The position numbers and the translations under genes were made by a program. Of a stretch of DNA of 64,000 bases, positions 21,909 to 32,320 are shown piece by piece. How positions within the stretch are numbered: position 1 is the stretch's first letter; each line of letters starts with the position of its first letter. The notes under the pieces are model-generated. The model saw only the letters and a list, made by a program, of their open reading frames with translations. It had not been told where the DNA came from and made no database searches. Source of the stretch: Linanthus parryae (lineage: Eukaryota > Streptophyta > Magnoliopsida > Ericales > Polemoniaceae); NCBI GenBank assembly GCA_023055425.1, contig JALGPY010000003.1, positions 25,169,001 through 25,233,000 of the forward strand, given 5' to 3'.

Positions 21909-21965
21909 GTTCTTCGGAGCCCTAAAAACAGTAAAACTTGACCAAAAAGATGGTTAAGCCCTCTT

Positions 21966-21982
21966 CCTTTTTCTCTACCTTC
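21966..21982 (+). pseudogene. WS-3 fragment C (end of preserved homology)
   Basis: CCTTTTTCTCTACCTTC directly follows the right LINE-2 target duplication and matches the LFLFLYLP-coding segment of WS-1 and WS-2. Homology then stops, so the rest of WS-3 was deleted or replaced. Confidence 0.8.
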
Positions 21983-22277
21983 ATAATATGTATAAGGATA
22001 ATATTTTTTTGATGATAAGCATAGCTATATATAAACCACATTAATTACAAAGTATACAAGGAAAAGAATCCCAGTATAATTATCAATATCATTACTAAAA
22101 GAGATCATATCCTAATAAGATTGGGATATGATTATGGACTGAAGGTTTAATTGAAAGGTTTAAAGCATAAATTCTGGAGTATCTTCAGCTGTCTTGATAT
22201 GCCCCCACAAGATTGAATTTCAGTTATAAAGGCCGGTAGAGAGCAGTGAAGCGAGCTTTTGCAACCGGCATGGTGAA
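21983..22277. other. non-coding stretch left of Copia-C
   Basis: It has a T-run and AT-rich sequence, then GATATGCCCCCACAAGATTG and GCAACCGGCATGG, reminiscent of sequence outside Copia elements but unassigned. No gene is seen. Confidence 0.4.
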
Positions 22278-22505
22278 TGTTAGAGAAGTAAATTTAGCTC
22301 CTTAAGTCATGTATGTAGCTTCGTTGGAGATTTACGGTTTACTTGTAATTTCCAAAATGTTGTAACGGCACAGTTAGTTTGTTGTTAGCTGAGTCAGCAT
22401 TTTATTAGTTTGGTTAGGAAAGTGAGTTGTGTATATAGCTTTTGTATTCACCTCTTCATCTTTGAGAGATATAGTTAATTCCTCCAGAAATTGTGTTATC
22501 CAACA
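22278..22505 (+). repeat. Copia-C 5' LTR
   Basis: The 228-bp block starts TGTTAGAGAAG and ends ATCCAACA, directly followed by a tRNA-iMet primer site. No matching 3' LTR was found around 41.1 kb. Confidence 0.8.
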
Positions 22506-22523
22506 TGGTATCAGAGCCTTCAA
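22506..22523 (+). promoter_or_regulatory. Copia-C primer binding site
   Basis: TGGTATCAGAGCCTTCAA is complementary to the 3' end of initiator tRNA-Met, the usual minus-strand primer of plant Copia elements. It directly follows the LTR. Confidence 0.9.
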
Positions 22524-22570
22524 GCTCACCGCTCTTAAGATTTGCCTCTCCGATGGCGTAATCGACGTCA

Positions 22571-22863
22571 TCTTAGGATCGTCTGGAGCGATTTAATAAT
22601 GCAACGAAAAGGAAAACAAAATTGAATTACGAACAATAACGCGACGATTTACGTGGTCCACCAAATTAGCTACATTCACAATCCACACCCACTTAACTAT
22701 GATGAACGAATGAAAAGTACAATCAGATCTCTCAGCCTCTCTCTGTGTGATGTGATACCCTAACCCTAGGGCTAGGTTAATTATACAGAGATAGCTAATA
22801 CATGAATTTCCTGTAAGCCCCTCAACTTTACACTAGGTTACAAAACAGTCTTCACACTTTACA
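22571..22863 (-). repeat. Copia-B 3' LTR
   Basis: Nearly the same as 37834-38126. Landmarks: GGATCGTCTGGAGC, GATGAACGAATGAAAAGTAC, TCTTCACACTT. The adjoining polypurine tract on the minus strand is AAGTAGGAGAT (22864-22875). Confidence 0.9.
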
Positions 22864-22950
22864 ATCTCCTACTTGAAGACTGATTAACTCTTAGTGTACT
22901 TATCCCATCATCAATTCAACATCCTCCATGAGTGTGGACTTGGCCTCTCA

Positions 22951-23616
22951 TCATGTGACTAGGCCAACCGAAGCCGAGCAGGTTCTCAGCTTCTCCAATG
23001 TCACAACCTTGGTGAACATATCCGCAGGATTCTGGCTCGTGTGGATCTTCTCCAACTTTATTACGTCTTTCTTCAAAAATGAACAAATATAGTGATACCT
23101 GATGTCAATGTGTTTCGTCCTTGCATGAAAAGTGGAATTATTCGCCAGATGAATTGCACTCTGACTGTCACTATACAGCTTGCAAGTCTTCTGCTTCTTC
23201 CCAAGTTCCTTCAAGAAACTCTGTAGCCAAACCATCTCTTTGCATGCTTCAGTAGCTGCTACATATTCGGCTTCAGTAGTAGATAGGGCAACAATTTTCT
23301 ACAACCTCGAAACCCAATTGACCGCTCCACTGCCAAGTGTAAACACATAGCTTGTAGTGCTCTTTCTTCTGTCCACATCACCACCCATGTCTGAATCAAC
23401 ATATCCTTTCAAACTGATCTATGAACCTCCATAACAAAAAGCTACATCCTGTGTCCCTCTCCAATACCTGAAAATCCACTTCACACGTCTCCAATGCTCC
23501 TTACCGGGATTTCTCATGAATCTGATAATAACTCCCACTGCTTGGGCAATATCTGGACGCGTGCATACCATAGCATACATCAAGCTTCCCGCATCAGATG
23601 CATAATGAACTTTAGC
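22951..23616 (-). pseudogene. Copia-B RNase H and end of RT
   Basis: Minus-strand reading gives HYASDAGSLMYAMVCTRPDI at the RT end, then STTEAEYVAA, KTCKLYSDSQSAIHLANN and RTKHIDIRYHYI, ending with NPADMFTK. These are the Copia RNase H blocks. At least two stops (near 23300 and 23418) break the frame. Confidence 0.88.
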
Positions 23617-24916
23617 CATGTTGATTTTTAGCTATTTGCTAGCCATGTCTGTGTCTGCATCGCCAGTTACATGTAGATTAGATTGTCGTATTGTGAGTCA
23701 ATGTAGTAGTTGTAGTCCGAGTCGTATTTAAATATATTGTTGTATTGTGCTTAGTTTTTGTGTAGTTTATGTTTAGTTGCACTTTTATTTTATTGAGTCA
23801 CCCTACCCAAAATTGAGTCGTTAGTCGAGTTGGCCAAAATCATATAGAGTTTAGGAAAATATGAAAAAATAAAAAGAAAACAAATTAAAAAAAATGAATT
23901 GAGAAAAAGGGCAACTTAAGACCTACAAACTGAAGAGAATCCAGTGAAAGAGCTCATGAGAGTAGGTAGCACCGTAGTAGGGATACTTTAATTTTAGTAT
24001 TTTATGCGCAAGTCTCACGAAAGGATGTCCCGGGTATTCGGGAATGGTGAAAGTAGATAACGGGCATACTTTTGACTTCTTTATTGTGCTAGGAGGATTG
24101 AGTCTCTACGCGGTTGAATAATCCGTTTCCCGGGGAACCGTGTGGACTCTTGGAATCTGGGTTGGACCTTCGTGTAGAGTCGGTTTCATGTGGTACGAGT
24201 CTTCGGCCTAAGCGAAGCCGGGAGCGTACACCACCATCCCTTAAGGTGGTTCCAAGAGAAAATCCTAAAAAGCCCACACTCTTAAGCTCTAATGCACGGT
24301 TGTAAAAACAGTGGTGGAAAGAAAAGAAAAATGAAAAATCTGAAAGAAAAAAGTTGAGCTTCAAGGACAAACAACCTAATGTGCTTCCGTTTGCGCGGAA
24401 AATTTGGATTCAATCCAATGTAGAGCTTAAGAGGGAAACTAAAGTCAAGCCGTATTACACAGGAGTTGTGTCTCCCGTCCATGGGATAATTTGCATTTCA
24501 AAAACAATAACGGCTAAGAGGGTCTGAAAACCTCAAATGACTTGGCGAAGAAAGACCACTTAGTGACTTGAGATGCCTAGACCCTCCGAGTCAAAAGACG
24601 TGCCGTATCTTGGTTTGGTTTGGTGGATGTTTGGGACGCCTTAGTGAGTTTGCGCATAGGATCATCATATATCATTTCTTGCTACGTGTTGTGAAATTTC
24701 AAAGTGAGCTTGTGAGGATTTGATGATTTCGGTTTATGATAGAGAGGTTGCCCAATCTCAGAAAAAGAAAAAAAAATGTTGTTTATTTTATTGCATTGTA
24801 CATTATTGAGTTGCATTGTATATATCATGTAGTTGCATAGTCGTGAGTCGTGTAGATTCGTTTGCGTCTTGAGTCGGCTAGTAAATAGTGGTTTTACTCG
24901 GGACTAGCAAAAGGTA

Positions 24917-24930
24917 AGTGTGGGGGTATT
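24917..24930 (+). promoter_or_regulatory. polypurine tract of the left arm
   Basis: AGTGTGGGGGTATT directly precedes the LTR start TGATAAC. It would prime plus-strand DNA in an active element. Confidence 0.8.
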
Positions 24931-26573
24931 TGATAACTCTCTTTTAGGAGTTATTTTTATACTTCCATATTACTTTTATTAGCCTTATTTCACATGATTT
25001 ATATGTTATATTTGCACAAATATTTGAATTTGACGATTTATAAGCCTAAGAGTGAAAAGTTGTGTTTCTAGCCTATTTGTGCATGTTTTCTCTCATTTTG
25101 CTTTGATAATTGCACAGGTTGTTTAGTGTTGTGTATCTCAGATAAAATAGGTGCATTGGAGCTTATGAGATGCTTGGATATGCTTGGAATGGAGCTAGAT
25201 GAAGAGGAGAAAAGGAGACGCAAAAACGAAGCAAAGTTGGAAAAGTCACACAGGACCAGCCTGCACTCTTTTCGATGCTCAGGAAAATATACAAAGAATT
25301 TTGAAGCAAGGCCTGAGTCATTGGAAATTATACATCCGTAGCTTTCCAACGATATATGGTAGGTCCAAAGACGAGTCCGTATGAGGGAGATATAGCCCGC
25401 GCAAGATCAGCAAATAATTCTGTCCGGGAATTACAAAGTAGAGGGGCTGAAGTGCAATTTTGGCTAGATTTCATTAAAAAGCGTTCCCAGGCAATAAAGG
25501 ACGGATTCTTAGACCTAACACACAGTGGGACTCTGCTAGGGAAGATCCAAGAAGGCTAGGGAGCACGAGGGACATGGAGAACGACGCCGGAGTCGCCAGA
25601 ACGCGAATTTCGTCACGAGTTTGACTATCCCTCCTATCTTTTCTATCTTTTCTTGTTACTATGAACTCGTTATCTTTTATTTTCAGTATATTTGAGTAGT
25701 TTACTTTGCTAGGCTCTATGGAGAGCCTAGGGTTTTGTTAGACAAATTTTCTGGATTGTTGCTTATTGATTTATGCATTTGGATTGGTTAATGTTGATTA
25801 TCTTTCTTCTTATATTGTGTATCCTTGATCTAAAGCTAATGACACGCTTAGGGATGATAGGAATGACCATTGTAGATGATGATAATAACTCAATTGTTCA
25901 TAGCTTAAAGTAATAATGAGTTTGCTCTTCTAGTGATCTTGCGCTTTATCTTATGTTAAACTAGCGTCATGAACTAGGATAACTACTTGGTGAAAGATCG
26001 ATGGAATGACAGGTGAAGATTGATTAGCTTATGAATCTAGGATTGCTAGCAACCCCGTATCATGATGGACCGAAAGGCGAAGTGTTAGGGTGTGGATCAA
26101 AACGTAGGATTAATCTTAATGCTTGTTGGGTGATATAGTTTATGGATCGACAGATGACAACTATTGAATCTAGCATAGACTTACATGAGATCGAAAGAAG
26201 ATTGTGAGTAGTTAAACGTGATCAAGAGCATATTCGTCATTACGTGTTTCACAGAAATATCCGGAATTGTCTACTGCCATAGGTGATCCATAGATTGCCT
26301 AGTCTTTCTTCTTATTTAATCAAATCTTGTTTAATTATAAAAATCCAAAAATATTGTATTTTAGTTAGTTTAATACAGTCACTTGATTGGGTGTGAAAAC
26401 TTCTTAAATCAACAACTTTCTTCCTGTTATTTCAATTACACTCTTTAGACTTAATCTCTAATTAACAATAAACCTACTATCTGTCCTCGTGGGATTCGAT
26501 AACTCGGGTTTGAAATACACTCCACTATATTACTTGACCGTGCACTTGCGTATACACGTAAGTAATCGTGTCA
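24931..26573 (+). repeat. LTR-C of the fold-back element (plus orientation)
   Basis: Starts TGATAACTCTC after the PPT AAGTGTGGGGGTATT and ends TCGTGTCA. It is about 1643 bp, the same length as LTR-A. It lies in the left arm, opposite in orientation to LTR-A and LTR-B. Confidence 0.9.
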
Positions 26574-26575
26574 AG

Positions 26576-28208
26576 TTTCTTACGTGTATACGCAAGTGCA
26601 CGGTCAAGTAATATAGTGGAGTGTATTTCAACACCGAGTTATCGAATCCCACGAGGACAGATAGTAGGTTTATTGTTAATTAGAGATTAAGTCTAAAGAG
26701 TGTTATTGAAATAACAGGAAGAAAGTTGTTGATTTAAGAAGTTTTCACCCCCAATCAAGTGCTGTATTAAACTAACTAAAATACAATATTTTTGGATTTT
26801 TATAATTAAACAAGATTTGATTAAATAAGAAGAAAGACTAGGCAATCTATGGATCACCTAGGGCAGTAGACAATTCTGGATATTTCTTTAAAACACGTAA
26901 TGACGAATATGCTCTTGATCACGTTTAACTACTCACAATCTTCTTTCGATCTCATGTAAGTCTATGCTAGATTCAATAGTTGTCATCTGTCGATCCATAA
27001 ACTATATCACCCAACAAGCATTAAGATTAATCCTACGTTTTGATCCACACCCTAACACTTCGCCTTTCGGTCCATCATGATACGGGGTTGCTAGCAATCC
27101 TATATTCATAAGCAAATCAATCTTCACCTGTCAGTCCATCGATCTTTCACCAAGTAGTTATCCTAGTTCATGACGCTAGTTTAACATAAGATAAAGCGCA
27201 AGATCACTAGAAGAGCAAACTCATTATTACTTTAAGCTATGAACAATTGAGTTATTATCATCATCTACAATGGTCATTCCTATCATCCCTAAGCGTGTCA
27301 TTAGCTTTAGATCAAGGATACACAATATAAGAAGAAAGATAATCAACATTAACCAATCCAAATGCATGAATCAATAAGCAACAATCCGGAAAATTTGTCT
27401 AACAAAACCCTAGGCTCTCCATAGAGCCTAGAAAATAAAACAACTAAAATATACTGAAAATAAAAGATAACGAGTTCATAGTAACAAGAAAAGATAGAAA
27501 AGATAGGAGGGATAGTCAAACTCGTGACGAAATTCGCGTTCTGGCGACTCCGGCGTCGTTCTCCATGTCCCTCGTGCTCCCTAGCCTTCTTGGATCTTCC
27601 CTAGCAGAGTCCCACTGTGTTTTAGGTCTAAGAATCCGTCCTTTATTGCCTGGGCACGCTTTTTAATGAAATCTGGCCAAAATTGCACTTCAGCCCCTCT
27701 ACTTTGTAATTCCCGGACAGAATTATTTGCTGATCTTGCGCGGGCTGTATCTCCCTCATACGGACTCTTCTTCGGGCCTACCATATATCGTGGAAAGCTA
27801 CGGATGTCTAATTTCCAATGCCGCAGGTCTTGCTTCAAAATTCTTTGTAGATTTTCCTGAGCATCGAAAAGAGTGCAGGATGGTCCTGTGTGACTTTTCC
27901 AACTTTGCTTCGTTTTTGCGTCTCCTTTTCTCCTCTTCATCTAGCTCCATTCCAAGCATATCCAAGCATCTCATAAGCTCCAATGCACCTCTTTTATCTG
28001 AGATACACAACACAAAACAACCTGTGCAATTATCATAGCAAATATGAGAGAAAACATGCACAAATAGGCTAGAAACACAACTTTTCACTCTTAGGCTTAT
28101 AAATCGTCAAATTCAAATATTTGTGCAAATATAACATATAAATCATGTGAAATAAGGCTAATAAAGTAATATGGAAGTATAAAAATAACTCCTAAAAGAG
28201 AGTTATCA
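26576..28208 (-). repeat. LTR-B of the fold-back element (minus orientation)
   Basis: Matches LTR-A in the same orientation and LTR-C inverted. About 1633 bp; the terminal TGACATGA present in LTR-A is missing at the palindrome centre. PPT at 28209-28224. Confidence 0.9.
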
Positions 28209-29510
28209 AATACCCCCACACTTACCTTTTGCTAGTCCCGAGTAAAACCACTATTTACTAGCCGACTCAAGACGCAAACGAATCTACACGACTCACGACT
28301 ATGCAACTACATGATATATACAATGCAACTCAATAATGTACAATGCTATAAAATAAACAACATTTTTTTTTCTTTTTCTGAGATTGGGCAACCTCTCTAT
28401 CATAAACCGAAATCATCAAATCCTCACAAGCTCACTTTGAAATTTCACAACACGTAGCAAGAAATGATATATGATGATCCTATGCGCAAACTCACTAAGG
28501 CGTCCCAAACATCCACCAAACCAAACCAAGATACGGCACGTCTTTTGACTCGGAGGGTCTAGGCATCTCAAGTCACTAAGTGGTCTTTCTTCGCCAAGTC
28601 ATTTGAGGTTTTCAGACCCTCTTAGCCGTTATTGTTTTTGAAATGAAAATTATCCCATGGACGGGAGACACAACTCCTGTGTAATACGGCTTGACTTTAG
28701 TTTCCCTCTTAAGCTCTACATTGGATTGAATCCAAATTTTCCGCGCAAACGGAAGCACATTAGGTTGTTTCTCCTTGAAGCTCAACTTTTTTCTTTCAGA
28801 TTTTTCATTTTTCTTTTCTTTCCACCACTGTTTTTACAACCGTGCATTAGAGCTTAAGAGTGTGGGCTTTTTAGGATTTTCTCTTGGAACCACCTTAAGG
28901 GATGGTGGTGTACGCTCCCGGCTTCGCTTAGGCCGAAGACTCGTACCACATGAAACCGACTCTACACGAAGGTCCAACCCAGATTCCAAGAGTCCACACG
29001 GTTCCCCGGGAAACGGATTATTCAACCGCGTAGAGACTCAATCCTCCTAGCACAATAAAGAAGTCAAAAGTATGCCCGTTATCTACTTTTACCATTCCCG
29101 AATACCCGGGACATCCTTTCGTGAGACTTGCGCATAAAATACTAAAATTAAAGTATCCCTACTACGGTGCTACCTACTCTCATGAGCTCTTTCACTGGAT
29201 TCTCTTCAGTTTGTAGGTCTTAAGTTGCCCTTTTTCTCAATTCATTTTTTTTAATTTGTTTTCTTTTTATTTTTTCATATTTTCCTAAACTCTATATGAT
29301 TTTGGCCAACTCGACTAACGACTCAATTTTGGGTAGGGTGACTCAATAAACTAAAAGTGCAACTAAACATAAACTACACAAAAGCTAAGCACAATACAAC
29401 AATATATTTAAATACGACTCGGACTACAAGTACTACATTGACTCACAATACGACAATCTAATCTACATGTAACTGGCGATGCAGACACGGACATGGCTAG
29501 CAAATAGCTA

Positions 29511-29531
29511 AAAATCCCCCCACACTTGAGC
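29511..29531 (-). promoter_or_regulatory. internal polypurine-tract-like site
   Basis: Minus strand CTCAAGTGTGGGGGGATTTT closely resembles the true PPT (AAGTGTGGGGGTATT) 1.3 kb downstream. The palindrome's outer end coincides with the step from G-run to GATTTTTAGC here. Confidence 0.65.
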
Positions 29532-31330
29532 GCTTCGTTGTCCTCAACGAATTTAGAGATCAACCAAGAAGACTCGGCATTCAAATGCTAGGGGCGGTGA
29601 TTCTACTCGGAGTCAAAGTCACGGCACAAGAAGGTAGTTCAAAAAATTTAGAGCTAAAACAACTACGTGCACATACAAGTTGTGTCTACCGAACATAAGC
29701 AAGTACTCAAGTAATTCCCTAGAATTCTAACAGTTAATTACAGCAGTGACTAAGCACCGTGACCAAGTCGTCAAAATAAAATCCTAGAGCAAGTACGATG
29801 TGCCTAAACAGTAAGTAAAGAGAGAGAAAAGAAACTCACAACCGACACAAGGTCGGGGACGAAATCCGAGAGGTGCTGACTGAGATAGCAAAGAACAATC
29901 CCCAAGCAAACATTGTGCGCAAAAATGCAAGCTCCCTTGCGATCGAGTGTGTGAAACACACCGGGGTCGATTGATCAGCTGCTGCTGACGAAAAGAGAAA
30001 CGAAGAATCCCCGAGCTCATTATTTGAGCTCCCAGAACGGTCGAGTGCGCAGTAGCACACTGGGGTTGATGTCTTCGTCCAATTTCCCCTCTTTGAATCA
30101 CCTTTACTCAGCCCTAACACTTCTCAATTTTCATCCATTGCAATTGTGTAGATCCCACCAAGGAATAGTCAAACACCCACCTACATGGAGTAGTCCATCC
30201 CTGACCAATTGAAAACCTGTACGGGTACATACCCTCAATATATTTGTCTAATCAGTTAAACTTAGAGCCCGCAGATATCCTAGTCCAATATTCAGAGACC
30301 ACTTGGGTAACCCAAAGTAGGGTCCAACATTTAGATCTACTGAAATTCACCAATAAGTAAAATCGCGACCCACAACTGAATTCGGTGGTGGTTCTGAACG
30401 GAGGTGGAGTGGCTGATGGCTCTGGATGGGTGTCGTGGTTGTTAATCGGGGCTTTGAAACAGTGGGTGCCTCGGTAATTTCTGGGTTGCAGGGGTGAGGT
30501 TAGGTCGACAGAAACAGTGATGATTGCGGCTCTGTTGGAGGGAAAAGTGGGTTCTGCGAATTGGGGGGAGAGGCGGTGATGGCTGGAGGTCAGAGAGAGC
30601 TTTTAATCGGATTCAATGGAGAAGGATGGTGGTGGCGAATCTTGGCGGTGTGGGGTTGGTTTGAAGGCTGAAGGTTCGAATTTGATTTCGGTCTGGTTTG
30701 TATCGGAGAGGAGATAGTGGAGAGGGGTTCGGCGGTCGGAATCCATGGAGGGTTGGGGTCGTTTCGTAAACAGGGGCTCGGTTTGATTTAGAGAAAGAAC
30801 CGATGGTGGTTTAATTTGGTGAATTGGAGGTGGGTCTTGGTCGTGGGTTACGGTGGTGGAGAGAACATTGGTTCTCGGTCGGAGAAGGGGAGAAGGATGG
30901 AATTGGGCGGTGTACGGACGGTTCAGTGGTTGGGATATACGGCAGCGGTGGTGGTGGTTGTTGTTTCTGTTCACAGGGGTTCTTGGCGGAGAGCCCAGAT
31001 TTGAGACGAGATTGGTGGTGGCTATGAGAGGGTTGCGATGGGGTCAGAGGCCACAAGTGGGTGCAGATGGGGTTGCGTCGGAGAAGGAAGAAGGTATCTG
31101 GTTGGTTTCTTGTTGTGATTCATGGGGTCTGTGTGTCAGGTTGTGAGTAGAGAACACACACAGAGAGGGACGGCGGGGAAGAGGAAGAAGGAGAGGGTCT
31201 GTGGGGTAGTTTCAGAAAAGATAGGCGTTGTGTTTGTAGTTAAAATGAACTGACATGATGTGTCATTTGAACTTGAAGTATCAACCCAGCTGAATTTCAA
31301 TATGTCAATGCAGTTTAGCCCTTTTCTTCT
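29532..31330 (-). other. internal non-coding region of the fold-back element
   Basis: No frame is supported on either strand. About 30380-31200 is rich in GG, GT and GA on the plus strand (CCA-rich on the minus strand), producing Pro/His/Ser-rich spurious frames. It likely provides RNA structure or length only. Confidence 0.6.
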
Positions 31331-32167
31331 TCAATTTTGTTTTTTTTCCTTCCATTTTTTCCTCTTCCACCACTTCGGTTCTTCCATCCTCCACTCAAGA
31401 GAGCTTGAACACATTCTCACAATGACAATGGACTGCACAAATGGTTGTATCACACAATTTTTGCCCTTTTTCTTCCTTTTCCAATTTTTAAGAACCGTGA
31501 GCAACAAGTCTTCATCGTCAATCTTTGGTACCATGTGTTGCGAAATGTCGAAGACCAAGTCCTCTTCTCGCTTGTCCTTGTAAAGGGAGCATTCATCTCC
31601 TTCATATGAACCAACATAATCATCAACAAATTCTGTCTTGAAATCTTCTTCATCTTCGTCGAGCCCACACGTGAGATGATTCATCCAATTCGCAAACGGA
31701 GAGTCAAGGTCGTCAAAATTGATTCCATGAATGAGACTTTCAATCTCATCAAAAACCGCATCATGCTTCTTCCTCATATTCGAATCAAGCCATGAATCGA
31801 TATTTGGACATGTTGGGATACACAATGGCTCATCATCCTCTTCTTTGAGCGTTGGGAAGGTTGGAGCATCTTCAACATGAGAATAGAGACTAAGTTGTGC
31901 GTCCACAAGTGTCGTTTCCATTCCCAATTGGTTTGCTCGTTGCTTCCATTCTTTAACATTTGGAATCATCTCCCCAAGCATCCAACCAAGGAAGAACATT
32001 AAGCTAGTAGGAGGAGTTGGGTCACTAGGCCGAAAGATATAGCGTTGTATCTCGATGGCAACCCTCTCTCTAGTGCCATCCACATGGCCCTCCTTCACAA
32101 TTTTCCAACCCGCAAGGTTGCATACTTCAATTATGCTCCCAAAACGATGATCTTTCTCATCCCCCAT
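31331..32167 (-). CDS. unidentified ORF carried by the fold-back Gypsy derivative
   Basis: Starting at ATG 32167 (MGDEKDHRFGSIIEV), the frame encodes 278 aa without a stop. The middle is very acidic (GLDEDEEDFKTEFVDD, KDKREEDLVFD) and the C-terminus basic (WKRKKKGKN, then KWWKRKKWKEKK). It has no zinc knuckle and no protease, RT or integrase motif. A TGTGCAG/GT acceptor-like site lies just upstream, near 32185. I do not recognise the family. It may be a private accessory ORF or a captured host fragment. That it stays open in a decayed region is notable. Confidence 0.55.
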   Translation of the reverse strand: MGDEKDHRFGSIIEVCNLAGWKIVKEGHVDGTRERVAIEIQRYIFRPSDPTPPTSLMFFLGWMLGEMIPNVKEWKQRANQLGMETTLVDAQLSLYSHVEDAPTFPTLKEEDDEPLCIPTCPNIDSWLDSNMRKKHDAVFDEIESLIHGINFDDLDSPFANWMNHLTCGLDEDEEDFKTEFVDDYVGSYEGDECSLYKDKREEDLVFDISQHMVPKIDDEDLLLTVLKNWKRKKKGKNCVIQPFVQSIVIVRMCSSSLEWRMEEPKWWKRKKWKEKKQN

Positions 32168-32298
32168 GCTTATAGATAACCTGCACACCAAAGCTCTCAA
32201 GCAATAACGTGAGGTGATAAGAATAGATAATAAAAAATAAAAATAATAATAAAAAATACTCTCTAAACTAATTTCTAATTACCAAATAAATCGCTGTC

Positions 32299-32320
32299 CC
32301 CGACAACGGCGCCAAAAACT
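32299..32320 (-). promoter_or_regulatory. primer binding site of the fold-back element
   Basis: On the minus strand, TTTTTGGCGCCGTTGTCGGG follows the LTR end CATGTCA after AG. TGGCGCCGTTGCCGGGGA-type sites are typical of Athila/Tat Gypsy elements; one C is replaced by T here. Confidence 0.85.

Larger units (their letters stand above)
16217..21955 (-). mobile_element. LINE-2: near full-length plant L1 retrotransposon
   Basis: Flanked by perfect 10-bp target duplications AAGCCCTCTT at 16207-16216 and 21956-21965. On the minus strand the element starts at 21955, carries ORF1, then endonuclease, RT and RNase H, and ends at 16217 in TTCCCTCAAAAAAAATA-like sequence. The roughly 5.7 kb length matches full-length plant L1s. 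All frames are damaged. It shares the superfamily with LINE-1 but is a different element. Confidence 0.92.
23623..29516. repeat. large palindrome, arms about 2.95 kb
   Basis: The left arm 23623-26575 is the reverse complement of the right arm 26576-29516, with scattered substitutions and small indels. The centre reads CGTAAG, TAATCGTGTCAAGTTT, CTTACG. The left arm keeps the full LTR end TGTCA plus AGTTT, the first five bases after the LTR in the PBS region. The right arm starts at TTTCTTACG and lacks the last 8 or so bases of its LTR. Confidence 0.92.

Noticed and set aside
24114..24370. Frames mirrored at 28775-29050 (FFLSDFSFFFSFHHCF and its antisense)
   Set aside because: They occur in both palindrome arms and on both strands in the 3' internal region of the element, a composition effect and not genes.
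23623..29516. Palindrome as an assembly error
   Set aside because: The arms differ by many scattered substitutions and indels, and the whole unit is bounded by a clean target duplication. Long reads would settle it fully.
30816..31146. Overlapping plus-strand frames rich in Gly, Val and Trp
   Set aside because: They arise from GG/GT-rich composition in the internal region of the fold-back element, with no homology and several overlapping frames.
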